A DNA stretch of 64,000 nucleotides, from positions 84,727 to 148,726 of the forward strand of contig JAZRPV010000058.1 in assembly GCA_045649455.1 (NCBI GenBank), given 5' to 3'. The notes beneath the pieces are model-generated. The model was not told the DNA's origin and did no database searches. It saw only the letters and a list, made by a program, of their open reading frames with translations. Source of the DNA: JAEDES01 sp045649455. GTDB taxonomy: Bacteria; Bacillota_I; Bacilli_A; RF39; UBA660. Numbering within the stretch: position 1 is the first letter of the stretch; every line of letters begins with the position of its first letter. Of this stretch, positions 46,221 to 54,309 are shown one piece after another. The position numbers and the translations under genes were made by a program.

Positions 46221-48317
46221 TTATACTTTTGATAGCTTTTTATGATTTTTCATTAATTTCTTTATTCCGTGTGGATGTTTGAATGCAACACTTACTAATG
46301 TATTTGTTACTTCAACAATTTTACCAGTTCCGAATGTTTCATGATATACAAAATCCCCAACTTGGTAATCCACTTCTTCTTCCCTAAATACTTCTTTTTT
46401 ATCTATCTTTTCTACTTTTTGTGGTATTTCATCTTTAACATTTGATTCCATTAGGTCAGCTGGTATTTCACTTATAAATCTACTTACTGGATTTATTTGT
46501 TCTTTACCAAACAATGTACGACGACGAGCATTAATTAGATGTAGATCATCTTTTGCTCTTGTAATTGCTACATAACATAAACGTCTTTCTTCTTCTAGTT
46601 CAGAATTTTCCATTAGTGAGTTCATGTGTGGGAAGATTCCTTCTTCCATACCAACTACAAATACATGATTAAACTCTAATCCTTTTACAGAGTGAACTGT
46701 CATTAAAGAAATTCTATTAGGATCATCTTTATACTCTTCTACATCACTTATTAAACTAATTTCTAATAAGAAATCTTCTAGTGAAATTAATCCTTCTCTT
46801 TCTTCAAATGATTTTGTAATTGATTTAAATTCTTCTAAGTTTTCTAGACGAACTTCTGCTTCTAATGATTTTTCCGCTTCAAGTTCTGCTCTTAAACCAG
46901 AAGCATCTAATACTTTATCAATTAATTCTGTAAGAGTTAATTCATCTGATAATAGTTTTAATTTTTCTATTGTTGATTTAAATTCTAATTCTTTTCCAGA
47001 AGAGATTGCTTCATAAATACTTGTTCCATTTAAGTCTGCTTGTTCTGTTAAGTTTTCTATTGTTTTTAAACCAATACCTCTTTTTGGAGTATTAATTACT
47101 CTTAATAAACTAACATTATCTTTTGAGTTATGAATTAATCTTAAGTATGCAATTAAGTCTTTAATTTCTTTTCTTGAGTAGAAATAGAAACTTCCAATTA
47201 CTCTATATGGTAAGTTTTCTTTTAACATTTCTTCTTCAAGTACACGAGATTGAGCATTGGTTCTATATAAAACAGAGATATCTTGATATTCAGTTCCTCT
47301 ATTTACTAATTCTTTTACTTTTCTTATTACATATTGAGCTTCATCTCGTTCATTGTAGGCTCTATAATATTTTATTTTTTCTCCTACACCTCTATTAGTC
47401 CAAAGATTTTTATCTTTTCTTTGAATATTATTTTTAATTACTTGGTTGGCAGCATCTAGAATTGTACTGGTTGAACGATAGTTTTCTTCAAGTAAAATTG
47501 TTTTTGCATCTTGGTAGTCTTTTTCAAAGTTTAAAATATTTTTATAGTTTGCACCACGGAAACTATAAATACTTTGAGAGTCATCTCCAACACATGTGAT
47601 TTTTCTATGCTTTGCACATAATAACTTTGTTAATATGTATTGAGCCTCGTTCGTATCTTGATACTCATCAATAAGTAAATATTTATATAAGTCTTGATAT
47701 TTATCTAATGTATCCGGATTGTTCTTAAATAATTCAATTGGTAATAATAATAAATCATCAAAGTCTACTGAGTTATTTCTTTGTAGTTTTGTTTCATATT
47801 TTTCATATACTTGTTGAACTATTTTTTCATAGTCACTTATAGCATATCTTTCATATGCTTTTGGAGACATCATTTCATTTTTACAACTACTTATTTTATT
47901 TCTTATTGCTCGTGGATTATATATTTTAGGATCTAAATCCATATCTTTTAAAATCTTTTTAACTACAGTTAATGAGTCATCACTATCCATAATTACAAAG
48001 TTTTTATCATAACCTAAAGTTTCATAATTTTCTCTTAATAGTTTTAATCCAAAACTATGGAATGTTGATACTTGTAATTTAGATGCATCTGATCCTACTA
48101 ATAAATATAATCTATCCTTCATTTCTTTTGCGGCTTTATTTGTAAATGTAATCGCTAAGATATTATAAGGGCTTACATGTTCTTCTTCAATTAAATATGC
48201 AATCTTTGTAGTAAGGGTTTTCGTTTTTCCCGCACCTGCTCCTGCAATAATTAGAAGTGGTCCTTCATTATATAATACTGCTTCTCTTTGTCTATCATTT
48301 AAACTGTTTAAATCCAT
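46221..48317 (-). CDS. pcrA: ATP-dependent DNA helicase PcrA/UvrD
   Basis: The 698-residue SF1A helicase has the Q-motif LNDRQREAV, Walker A IIAGAGAGKTKTL, motif II LLIDEYQDTNEAQY, motif III VGDDSQSIYSFRGA, motif IV ENYRST, motif V TVHSVKGLEF and motif VI YVAITRAKDDL. The C-terminal Tudor-like tail (VGDFVYHETFGTGKIVEV) is the RNA-polymerase-contact module of PcrA. It unwinds DNA in repair and plasmid/rolling-circle replication. GGAAGTAGG precedes the ATG. A TTGCTA-17-TATAAT promoter is at 48341-48369. Confidence 0.96.
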   Translation of the reverse strand: MDLNSLNDRQREAVLYNEGPLLIIAGAGAGKTKTLTTKIAYLIEEEHVSPYNILAITFTNKAAKEMKDRLYLLVGSDASKLQVSTFHSFGLKLLRENYETLGYDKNFVIMDSDDSLTVVKKILKDMDLDPKIYNPRAIRNKISSCKNEMMSPKAYERYAISDYEKIVQQVYEKYETKLQRNNSVDFDDLLLLPIELFKNNPDTLDKYQDLYKYLLIDEYQDTNEAQYILTKLLCAKHRKITCVGDDSQSIYSFRGANYKNILNFEKDYQDAKTILLEENYRSTSTILDAANQVIKNNIQRKDKNLWTNRGVGEKIKYYRAYNERDEAQYVIRKVKELVNRGTEYQDISVLYRTNAQSRVLEEEMLKENLPYRVIGSFYFYSRKEIKDLIAYLRLIHNSKDNVSLLRVINTPKRGIGLKTIENLTEQADLNGTSIYEAISSGKELEFKSTIEKLKLLSDELTLTELIDKVLDASGLRAELEAEKSLEAEVRLENLEEFKSITKSFEEREGLISLEDFLLEISLISDVEEYKDDPNRISLMTVHSVKGLEFNHVFVVGMEEGIFPHMNSLMENSELEEERRLCYVAITRAKDDLHLINARRRTLFGKEQINPVSRFISEIPADLMESNVKDEIPQKVEKIDKKEVFREEEVDYQVGDFVYHETFGTGKIVEVTNTLVSVAFKHPHGIKKLMKNHKKLSKV

Positions 48318-48340
48318 TTTCTTACCTACTTCCTAAATCT

Positions 48341-48369
48341 ATTATATCTTAGAATTATATTTATAGCAA
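48341..48369 (-). promoter_or_regulatory. Promoter for pcrA
   Basis: On the minus strand TTGCTA (complement of 48364-48369), 17-base spacer, TATAAT (complement of 48341-48346). It overlaps the terminator region of the preceding gene. Confidence 0.75.
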
Positions 48370-48398
48370 AAGAAAAAGCGCATATTAATTTGCGCTTT
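48368..48398 (-). terminator. Terminator after repeat membrane protein
   Basis: AAAGCGCA (48375-48382), loop, TGCGCTTT (48391-48398), then UUUUCUUUU on the minus strand. The stop is in the loop. Confidence 0.8.
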
Positions 48399-49584
48399 CA
48401 TATATTTCTTTTAATTGTTGATATTTTTTAGCTTCTATATTATTTCTTGTTATACGTTGTTGATTCTCTGCTTTTTTCTTCATTAGCATTTCTTTTAGAG
48501 CTTTATAATCATCGATTGTGTAATTATCATATGAAGCTGAAAGTAATAAGTCTAATTCTTGTAGTGAAGAGTTTGTTCTTCTTATTGGTTTTGCTATTGG
48601 TTTTTCTTCTACTACTGGAACTATTACTTTTTCTTCAGTTTTAATTACTTGTTTTTCTTCTTTTACTTTTGGTAATTCTTTAACAAATTTAGGAGATTTA
48701 ACTTCTCTGATATTTGTTGGTAAAATACGTTTTGCAATTGGTTTTTCCTCTACTTGTTTTGTTTCTAATTTTACAAGTTCTAGAGGTTTAATTTCTCTAA
48801 TATTATTTGGTAAGATTCTTTGTTGTTTTTTTTCTGTTGGTAGAGATTTAACATATTTAGGTGAACGAATCTCTTTAATGTTTTCTGGTAAGATTCTTTC
48901 TCTTGTTCCTAAATGTACAACTTCTGTTGCACGTATTTCACGTATATTACTTGGTAAAATTCTTTTTCTTTTTTCGACAATTACTTTTTCTACTCTATAT
49001 GCATCAATAGGATTCATCTTTCTTTGATACATCATAATCATTTTATATATCAGTAAGAAGAATACCCATATTAAGAAAATCGTACTTGATAATTCTATTA
49101 AAGCTTGAGCTTCTTTATTTCCATAAACTGATGTTTGTGTAAATACATCTAATTTATGTGTATGAATTATATTTAATATTAAAGCTAAAAGATAATTCAT
49201 TATAGCAAAAACAATTACGTTAATATTCTTGATTACTTTAGAAATATCTTTTTTAAAGACACTAACTAGTAATATTACATTTACAACTATTAATGCTATT
49301 AAATATATTGCTAAGTTTGGAAAGTATATTGCTATGAATAAATTATTCATTAAGTAGTCAAACATCTTTCCAAATGATGAATAATAAGTAATTAGAATAG
49401 CTAAGATGATGAAGGCATATATACATAGATATATTTTCTTTGTTGTTGATTCATTCTTCTTATTATTTGTAATTGCTACTACTACAATAAATAATAGAAA
49501 AGCAATTACTGCAATAAATACGTTTGATGATTTTGTTAATTCAAATATGATATTTAGTTTATCGATAATTGATGTTTTCATCAT
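48385..49584 (-). CDS. Membrane protein with four RILPxNIREI repeats
   Basis: The 399-residue protein has five or so membrane helices in residues 20-185 and a cytoplasmic tail. The tail carries four near-identical ten-residue motifs: RILPSNIREI (208-217), RILPENIKEI (230-239), RILPNNIREI (256-265) and RILPTNIREV (286-295). The linkers between them contain LVKL/YVKSLP-type stretches. A helical Lys-rich C-terminus follows. I do not recognise it. The repeat could be a binding site displayed several times to one cytoplasmic partner. The ATG is preceded by GGGGTGAAGG. It is downstream of the sortase gene, with a 32-base gap, so it may belong to that unit. Confidence 0.7.
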   Translation of the reverse strand: MMKTSIIDKLNIIFELTKSSNVFIAVIAFLLFIVVVAITNNKKNESTTKKIYLCIYAFIILAILITYYSSFGKMFDYLMNNLFIAIYFPNLAIYLIALIVVNVILLVSVFKKDISKVIKNINVIVFAIMNYLLALILNIIHTHKLDVFTQTSVYGNKEAQALIELSSTIFLIWVFFLLIYKMIMMYQRKMNPIDAYRVEKVIVEKRKRILPSNIREIRATEVVHLGTRERILPENIKEIRSPKYVKSLPTEKKQQRILPNNIREIKPLELVKLETKQVEEKPIAKRILPTNIREVKSPKFVKELPKVKEEKQVIKTEEKVIVPVVEEKPIAKPIRRTNSSLQELDLLLSASYDNYTIDDYKALKEMLMKKKAENQQRITRNNIEAKKYQQLKEIYESAN

Positions 49585-49616
49585 ATACCTTCACCCCCCT
49601 TAAATTTTTATTCTTT

Positions 49617-50264
49617 TTATTCTATTGATTCTAATTCTGCAATATAGATTGTTTGTGTTGTACTATCATGATTAGTACATGTAATTAATGTCAATGTTGT
49701 TTTATCATAATTTCTATAAATAGCTATCTTACCAACTTTTGGTTGTGTATAGATATTTGTTATTTTATAGGTATATGTTTTTCCTTTATAAGTTACTATG
49801 GCTTTATCACCTTTGTTTAACTTATATAAATCATTGAAGAAGGCTTTCCATCCTGTTCCGGAGTGTCCAGCTAAGATTAAGTTACCTTTTTCTTTTGTTG
49901 GATACGAAGAACCTTCAACAACTAAAATATTTTTCTCTACATCATTATCTGGAGATCTCTTATCTAAGAATCCCTTTTTAAGATTAATTTTAGGTATTGA
50001 TAAGTATCCAATATAATTATTAGTAACTTCCCCTAAATTTTCTTCCTCTTCTTCTACTTCTTGTTCTCCATCACTAACTATAATCTCTTGATTTTGGTTG
50101 TAGAAGATATTTGAGATATAGTCGAAAGCCATAACTTTTTTTGATTGGATATAATTATAAGAAAGAAAGAATCCTCCTATCAATATAGTGATAGAACCGA
50201 TGATTGCTATCATTTCTGGAGAGATTCTTTTTTCTTGTTTTTTATTATTGTGCTTTTTTACCAT
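49617..50264 (-). CDS. Sortase (class D/E-like) lacking the usual catalytic Arg
   Basis: The 215-residue protein has an N-terminal membrane anchor (about 19-40), an acidic stalk and a sortase domain (about 84-215). The catalytic His is in LILAGHSG (His134) and the Cys in LTLITCTNHD (Cys196). After that Cys the chain reads to the end with no Arg at all, and the position that normally supplies Arg falls in STTQTIYIAELE. I chose ATG 50264. The longer frame needs a TTG with a poor site. It overlaps the upstream adhesin gene end by 20 bases, so it is translationally coupled. The pair is a dedicated sortase-substrate module. Confidence 0.88.
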   Translation of the reverse strand: MVKKHNNKKQEKRISPEMIAIIGSITILIGGFFLSYNYIQSKKVMAFDYISNIFYNQNQEIIVSDGEQEVEEEEENLGEVTNNYIGYLSIPKINLKKGFLDKRSPDNDVEKNILVVEGSSYPTKEKGNLILAGHSGTGWKAFFNDLYKLNKGDKAIVTYKGKTYTYKITNIYTQPKVGKIAIYRNYDKTTLTLITCTNHDSTTQTIYIAELESIE

Positions 50265-51756
50265 TTTTGTAAACGAATCCAATTCCTGTTGAAATAATTA
50301 CAATACCTAATAATGTAAAGATTAATGAACTAGATGCTGTATCTGGTACTTTAACTTCTGGGTTGTTTCCAAAAGTTATTTGATGTGATAAATGATTATC
50401 ATCAATTGTAAATGTTTTCTTTTCACTTGATAAGATGTATCCTGCTGGTGCAGCAACTTCTTCTACTGTATAAGTTCCATCTTCTAAGTTAGTTAAAACA
50501 TATGGTTCAGTAGTTGATGTAAATCTTGCAACTTCTGTACCATCAGCTTTTCTTACTACTAATGTAGCTCCTGCTAATGGTTTTTGTGTAGCATTATCTA
50601 CTTTTAATATATTAACTACTGTTTCTTTTGGTTCATTGTAAACTTTTACTGTTACATTTTGATTTGATTCAGTAATAGTAAATTTTACTGGAGTTGTATT
50701 TAACTTATAACCTTTTGGTGCTGCTGTTTCAGTAACAGTATATGTACCAGGTTTTAAGTTTCTAATTACGTGTCCATTTGTAGTAGATGTCCATCCAGTA
50801 ATTGTATTACCAGCAGAATCTTTAACTACTAATTTAGCTCCTGCTAAAGTTTGATTTGTTGATTTATCAATTTTAATAATTGTTACTTTTGAATTTTCAA
50901 TTGATAATGTAATTGTTGATGAAACATTTTGTGTTTCTGTTTCAATTAAAGCTACTGGTTGCATTGTGCTATTTGCAGGTGTATATTCATATGCTTTTGT
51001 AACATATCCTGTAGCTTTTGCTGTAACTCTAATATCTAATTCAGTTCCTGTTACTTTTGAACCTGGAACTTTAATAATAAATTTTTCTCCTGCACTGAAA
51101 GTAGTTTTTTCAGTTCCACTTGTTGAAACTACTTTTGTACCACTTGGTGCATTTGTTAATGATACTGTATAACTTGAAATATTGCTTGATGAAGCAGTGA
51201 TTTCATTAGATACATAGTATCCATCTTTTAAAGTCATATCTTTATTAGATGTTGAAATTGTTAATTTAGTTTGAGCATAACCATTAGCTTTTGCTGTTTT
51301 AGCTTTCTCTACTAAATTTTTAATTATTGGTCTAATATTGTGTGGATCTGAACCTGTAGTTTTGAATTTTTGACTAAGGTTAGAACTTCCTGTTGTATCA
51401 TCTAAATACCACCATACTGCAGTTTGTGTAATATAGTAGTCTTTTAAACGATCACCAGTAATACTTTTACTTGGATATCCGTTAGCAATAATATATGCTA
51501 CTCCAGCATCCCTTTGACCTTTTAATGTAGCTGTAGTATCTTTAGCTGTTTTCTTTTTCATATCTAAACAGTATAGATATCCACCATCTTTTGTTGTCTT
51601 AGTTGTAAATTTTACTCCTGAAACATAACCTTCTAATGTTTCAGTTCCTCCAAGTGTAATAGTTTGTGGTACGGCATATGTAGCTGTTGCTGTTGATACA
51701 AAAACTAATAATGCAACTAATACACGAAGAATTAATTTTTTGAATGATTTTTTCAT
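50245..51756 (-). CDS. Wall-anchored adhesin: thioester domain, two Cna-B domains, VPDTA sorting signal
   Basis: The 503-residue protein has a signal peptide (1-28). A thioester (TQXA-type) domain follows, with Cys63 in YLYCLDM and Gln111 in YYITQTAVWWYLDD, which could form a Cys-Gln thioester and bind host amines. Two Cna-B/SpaA domains (about 285-375 and 375-460, each with KxD, LAGAxLVV, TVTETAAPKGY or TVEEVAAPAGY) probably carry Lys-Asn isopeptide bonds. The end is VPDTA (470-474), a hydrophobic span and KNGKK, a sortase signal with Ala where Gly is usual. The sortase is the next gene. Tandem promoters and an inverted repeat lie upstream. Confidence 0.92.
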   Translation of the reverse strand: MKKSFKKLILRVLVALLVFVSTATATYAVPQTITLGGTETLEGYVSGVKFTTKTTKDGGYLYCLDMKKKTAKDTTATLKGQRDAGVAYIIANGYPSKSITGDRLKDYYITQTAVWWYLDDTTGSSNLSQKFKTTGSDPHNIRPIIKNLVEKAKTAKANGYAQTKLTISTSNKDMTLKDGYYVSNEITASSSNISSYTVSLTNAPSGTKVVSTSGTEKTTFSAGEKFIIKVPGSKVTGTELDIRVTAKATGYVTKAYEYTPANSTMQPVALIETETQNVSSTITLSIENSKVTIIKIDKSTNQTLAGAKLVVKDSAGNTITGWTSTTNGHVIRNLKPGTYTVTETAAPKGYKLNTTPVKFTITESNQNVTVKVYNEPKETVVNILKVDNATQKPLAGATLVVRKADGTEVARFTSTTEPYVLTNLEDGTYTVEEVAAPAGYILSSEKKTFTIDDNHLSHQITFGNNPEVKVPDTASSSLIFTLLGIVIISTGIGFVYKNGKKAQ

Positions 51757-51776
51757 TTTTTATCCCCCTTCTCTAA

Positions 51777-51798
51777 ATGTGGCTATATTATACCACAT
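51777..51798. promoter_or_regulatory. Inverted repeat over the adhesin -10 (candidate operator)
   Basis: ATGTGG (51777-51782) and CCACAT (51793-51798) are exact inverted repeats ten bases apart. They flank and overlap the -10 of the proximal promoter. A repressor site is suggested by position. Confidence 0.5.
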
Positions 51799-51815
51799 AT
51801 AGGTAAAAAATGCAA
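51787..51815 (-). promoter_or_regulatory. Proximal promoter for adhesin-sortase operon
   Basis: On the minus strand TTGCAT (complement of 51810-51815), 17-base spacer, TATAAT (complement of 51787-51792). Confidence 0.75.
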
Positions 51816-51836
51816 GTTTTATCTCGCTAACACACT

Positions 51837-51865
51837 ATTATAATTACTTTTACACTATTTTTCAA
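51837..51865 (-). promoter_or_regulatory. Distal promoter for adhesin-sortase operon
   Basis: On the minus strand TTGAAA (complement of 51860-51865), 17-base spacer, TATAAT (complement of 51837-51842). It is fifty bases upstream of the proximal one. Confidence 0.7.
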
Positions 51866-51867
51866 GT

Positions 51868-51900
51868 AAACAAAAAAAGGAATAGTTTCCTATCCTTTAT
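51868..51900 (-). terminator. Weak terminator after phosphodiesterase gene
   Basis: AAAGGATAG and CTATTCCTTT form an imperfect stem (one bulge) before UUUUUUU on the minus strand. Confidence 0.5.
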
Positions 51901-52433
51901 ATCGCCTTTTTTACTATGATATTATCATTTATATCATAGATAATAAATTGTTCTTCATCATAAAATAAATATGACGGAGGATTATCTTCTTTTGGTAAAG
52001 AAATAGAACTTGGATTTATATATAAATTTGTTTCTATTTTCTTTATAAATGGTATATGTAAGTGTCCATATATTAGAACTGAATTTGTTTTAGACCAGTT
52101 ACTTTCATTATAAATATGCCCATGTGTTAGATATAAATCTTCATTTATTGTGGAAATTAAACTTAGTTCATTGACTATTGGAAAATCTGAGACCATTAAA
52201 TCTACTTCGGAATCACAATTTCCTCTAACACAGATTAATTTGTCTTTAAATGATGAAAGAAATTCTTGAACATATTTAATATCATATCCTTCAATCATTT
52301 TATTTCTAGGTCCTATATAATATAAATCTCCTAAAACAACTAACTTATCACATTTTAAAAATTCAAATCTTTCTTTTATTTTAGGAAGATTTGTTTTTAT
52401 ACCATGTATATCTGAAATAAACATTAATCTCAT
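51897..52433 (-). CDS. Phosphodiesterase, YfcE/MJ0936 calcineurin-like family
   Basis: The 178-residue enzyme has the two-metal phosphoesterase motifs in order: FISDIHG, LVVLGDLYY, CVRGNCDSE, LTHGH and YGHLH. It is the size of YfcE-type cytosolic phosphodiesterases. Many such genes are annotated yfcE, but the natural substrate is not known. GGTGACTAAGT precedes the ATG. It is divergent from the NMT1-type ABC genes at 52575. Confidence 0.92.
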   Translation of the reverse strand: MRLMFISDIHGIKTNLPKIKERFEFLKCDKLVVLGDLYYIGPRNKMIEGYDIKYVQEFLSSFKDKLICVRGNCDSEVDLMVSDFPIVNELSLISTINEDLYLTHGHIYNESNWSKTNSVLIYGHLHIPFIKKIETNLYINPSSISLPKEDNPPSYLFYDEEQFIIYDINDNIIVKKAI

Positions 52434-52490
52434 ACTTAGTCACCACTTTCATTATATTATTATATTACCATAATTTTTTTTCTTTATTAA

Positions 52491-52512
52491 ATATATTACG
52501 AAGTAATTATAT
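52491..52512. promoter_or_regulatory. Palindrome between divergent phosphodiesterase and ABC genes (candidate operator)
   Basis: ATTAC-GAA-GTAAT (52495-52507) is an exact inverted repeat and extends imperfectly to 52491-52512. It lies in the divergent intergenic region. A perfect -10 TATAAT for the plus-strand genes is at 52549-52554, although no good -35 was found for it. Confidence 0.4.
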
Positions 52513-52574
52513 ACTTTACAAATTAAGGACCAATTATTTTTTTATTCATATAATACACTAGTGAAAGGAGATTT

Positions 52575-53570
52575 ATGAATAAAAGATTTTGGATTAGTTT
52601 ACTATATTCTATCTTAATATTTTTTGCTGCTTCTGCTGTATTATTTAATTTTAATAATAAAAATAATGATAATACTTTAGAAGAAATTACTTTAGCTGAA
52701 GTTGCTCATACTATTTTTTATGCACCACAATATGTAGCTATTGAAAAAGGATATTTTGAAGAATATGGTATTAAAGTCAATTTAATTCTAACATCAGGTG
52801 CAGATAAAGTTGCTGCTGCACTATTATCAGGTGATGCTGATATTGGTTTTTCTGGAAGTGAAGCTTCTATTTATGTATATAATGAAAAAGAAAAAGACTA
52901 TATGAAAACATTTGCTCAATTAACTCAAAAAGATGGTACTTTTATCGTTTCAAGAGAAAAAATTGATAATTTTAAATTAGAGGATTTAATTGGAAAAGAT
53001 ATTATTGGAGGACGCGCTAATGGTATGCCTGAAATGACTCTTGAATATGCATTAAAACAAAATGGTATTGATCCTAGAAAAGATGTTAATATTGATACTT
53101 CAATTGCGTTTGCTGCAATGAGTGGTGCCTTTATTGGAGGACAAGGAGACTTTGTTACATTGTTTGAACCAACTGCTTTAGAATTAGAAAAAAATGGTTA
53201 TGGTTATGTAGTTGCAAGTGTTGGTGAACTTGGTGGAGTTGTACCTTATACATCTTACTCTGCTCGTAAAAGTTATATTGAAAATAACAAAGAATTAATT
53301 AGTAATTTTACTAAAGCAATTCAAAAAGGATTAGATTTTGTACATAGTCATAGTGATCGCGAGGTTGCTGAAATCATACTTAATCAATTTCCAGATACTT
53401 CTTTAAATGATTTAGAAGAAGCGATTAAAAGATATCGTGAAAATGATACTTGGCCTAAGACTACTACCTTTACAAAAGAATCATTTGATCATTTACAAGA
53501 TATTATGATTGATTATGGTGCTTTAGATAAAAAAGTTCCATATAATAAGTTGATTTATAATGAAAAATAA
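52575..53570 (+). CDS. NMT1/ThiY-type ABC substrate-binding protein
   Basis: The 331-residue protein has an uncleaved N-terminal membrane segment (8-26) and no lipobox Cys. FYAPQYVAIEKGYFEEYGIKV is the NMT1/THI5-like signature, followed by LLSGDADIGFSGSEA and FEPTALELEKNGYGY. This family binds pyrimidine thiamine precursors, sulfonates, riboflavin or similar small molecules. No TPP or FMN riboswitch was seen upstream, so the ligand is open. AAAGGAG precedes the ATG. Its gene overlaps the ATPase gene, forming one operon. Confidence 0.88.
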   Translation: MNKRFWISLLYSILIFFAASAVLFNFNNKNNDNTLEEITLAEVAHTIFYAPQYVAIEKGYFEEYGIKVNLILTSGADKVAAALLSGDADIGFSGSEASIYVYNEKEKDYMKTFAQLTQKDGTFIVSREKIDNFKLEDLIGKDIIGGRANGMPEMTLEYALKQNGIDPRKDVNIDTSIAFAAMSGAFIGGQGDFVTLFEPTALELEKNGYGYVVASVGELGGVVPYTSYSARKSYIENNKELISNFTKAIQKGLDFVHSHSDREVAEIILNQFPDTSLNDLEEAIKRYRENDTWPKTTTFTKESFDHLQDIMIDYGALDKKVPYNKLIYNEK

Positions 53571-54309
53571 AATTCTTATTATCAAGAATTTAAAGAAATG
53601 TTTTCATTTTGATAAAGGTATGACTATAGCATTAGATGGAATCGATTTATCAGTTTATAAGGATGAATTTATTTCAATTGTTGGCCCTAGCGGTTGTGGA
53701 AAATCAACAATTCTTTCAATTCTTGCTGGACTAATTAATAAAACTGATGGAGATATCGTCGTTGATGATAATACAAGTATTGGATATATGTTGCAAACGG
53801 ATTCTTTATTTCCTTGGAGAACTATTTTAGATAATTGCTTAATCGGATTAGAGGTAAATGGTTTAAAGAATAAAGATAATGTTGATTATGTAATATCATT
53901 ATTAGAAAAATATGGTCTTGGTGAGTTTTTAGATAAATATCCTGATAATTTATCGGGCGGGATGAGACAGAGAGTTGCATTAATTAGAACACTTGCTTTG
54001 AAGCCAGATATATTACTTTTAGATGAACCTATGTCAGCACTTGACTATCAATCAAGACTTGCTATTAGTGATGACATTTATAATATTATTAAGAATGAAA
54101 AAAAGACTGCTATTATGGTTACTCATGATATTGCAGAAGCTGTAAGTATGTCTGATAGAGTTATTGTATTAACAAAAAGACCTGGGAATATTAAATCTAT
54201 ATATGAAATAAATTTAGAAGATAAATCTACTCCTACTAATAATAGAAAATCAAAAGATTTTTCTAAATATTATGATATTATTTGGAGGGATTTAGATGTC
54301 CATTTATGA
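53560..54309 (+). CDS. ABC transporter ATPase (SsuB/TauB/ThiZ type)
   Basis: The 249-residue ATPase has Walker A GPSGCGKST (42-50), Q-loop MLQTDSLFPWRT, signature LSGGMRQRVAL and Walker B DILLLDEPMSALD. The sequence is that of the nitrate/sulfonate/taurine subgroup that pairs with NMT1-type binding proteins. Its ATG overlaps the binding-protein stop by eleven bases with no strong site, so it is translationally coupled. Confidence 0.93.
   Translation: MKNKILIIKNLKKCFHFDKGMTIALDGIDLSVYKDEFISIVGPSGCGKSTILSILAGLINKTDGDIVVDDNTSIGYMLQTDSLFPWRTILDNCLIGLEVNGLKNKDNVDYVISLLEKYGLGEFLDKYPDNLSGGMRQRVALIRTLALKPDILLLDEPMSALDYQSRLAISDDIYNIIKNEKKTAIMVTHDIAEAVSMSDRVIVLTKRPGNIKSIYEINLEDKSTPTNNRKSKDFSKYYDIIWRDLDVHL

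Noticed and set aside
52434..52574. TPP or other riboswitch upstream of the NMT1-type importer
   Set aside because: The region is AT-rich with no CTGAGA-type core or multi-stem structure; only a short palindrome is present.
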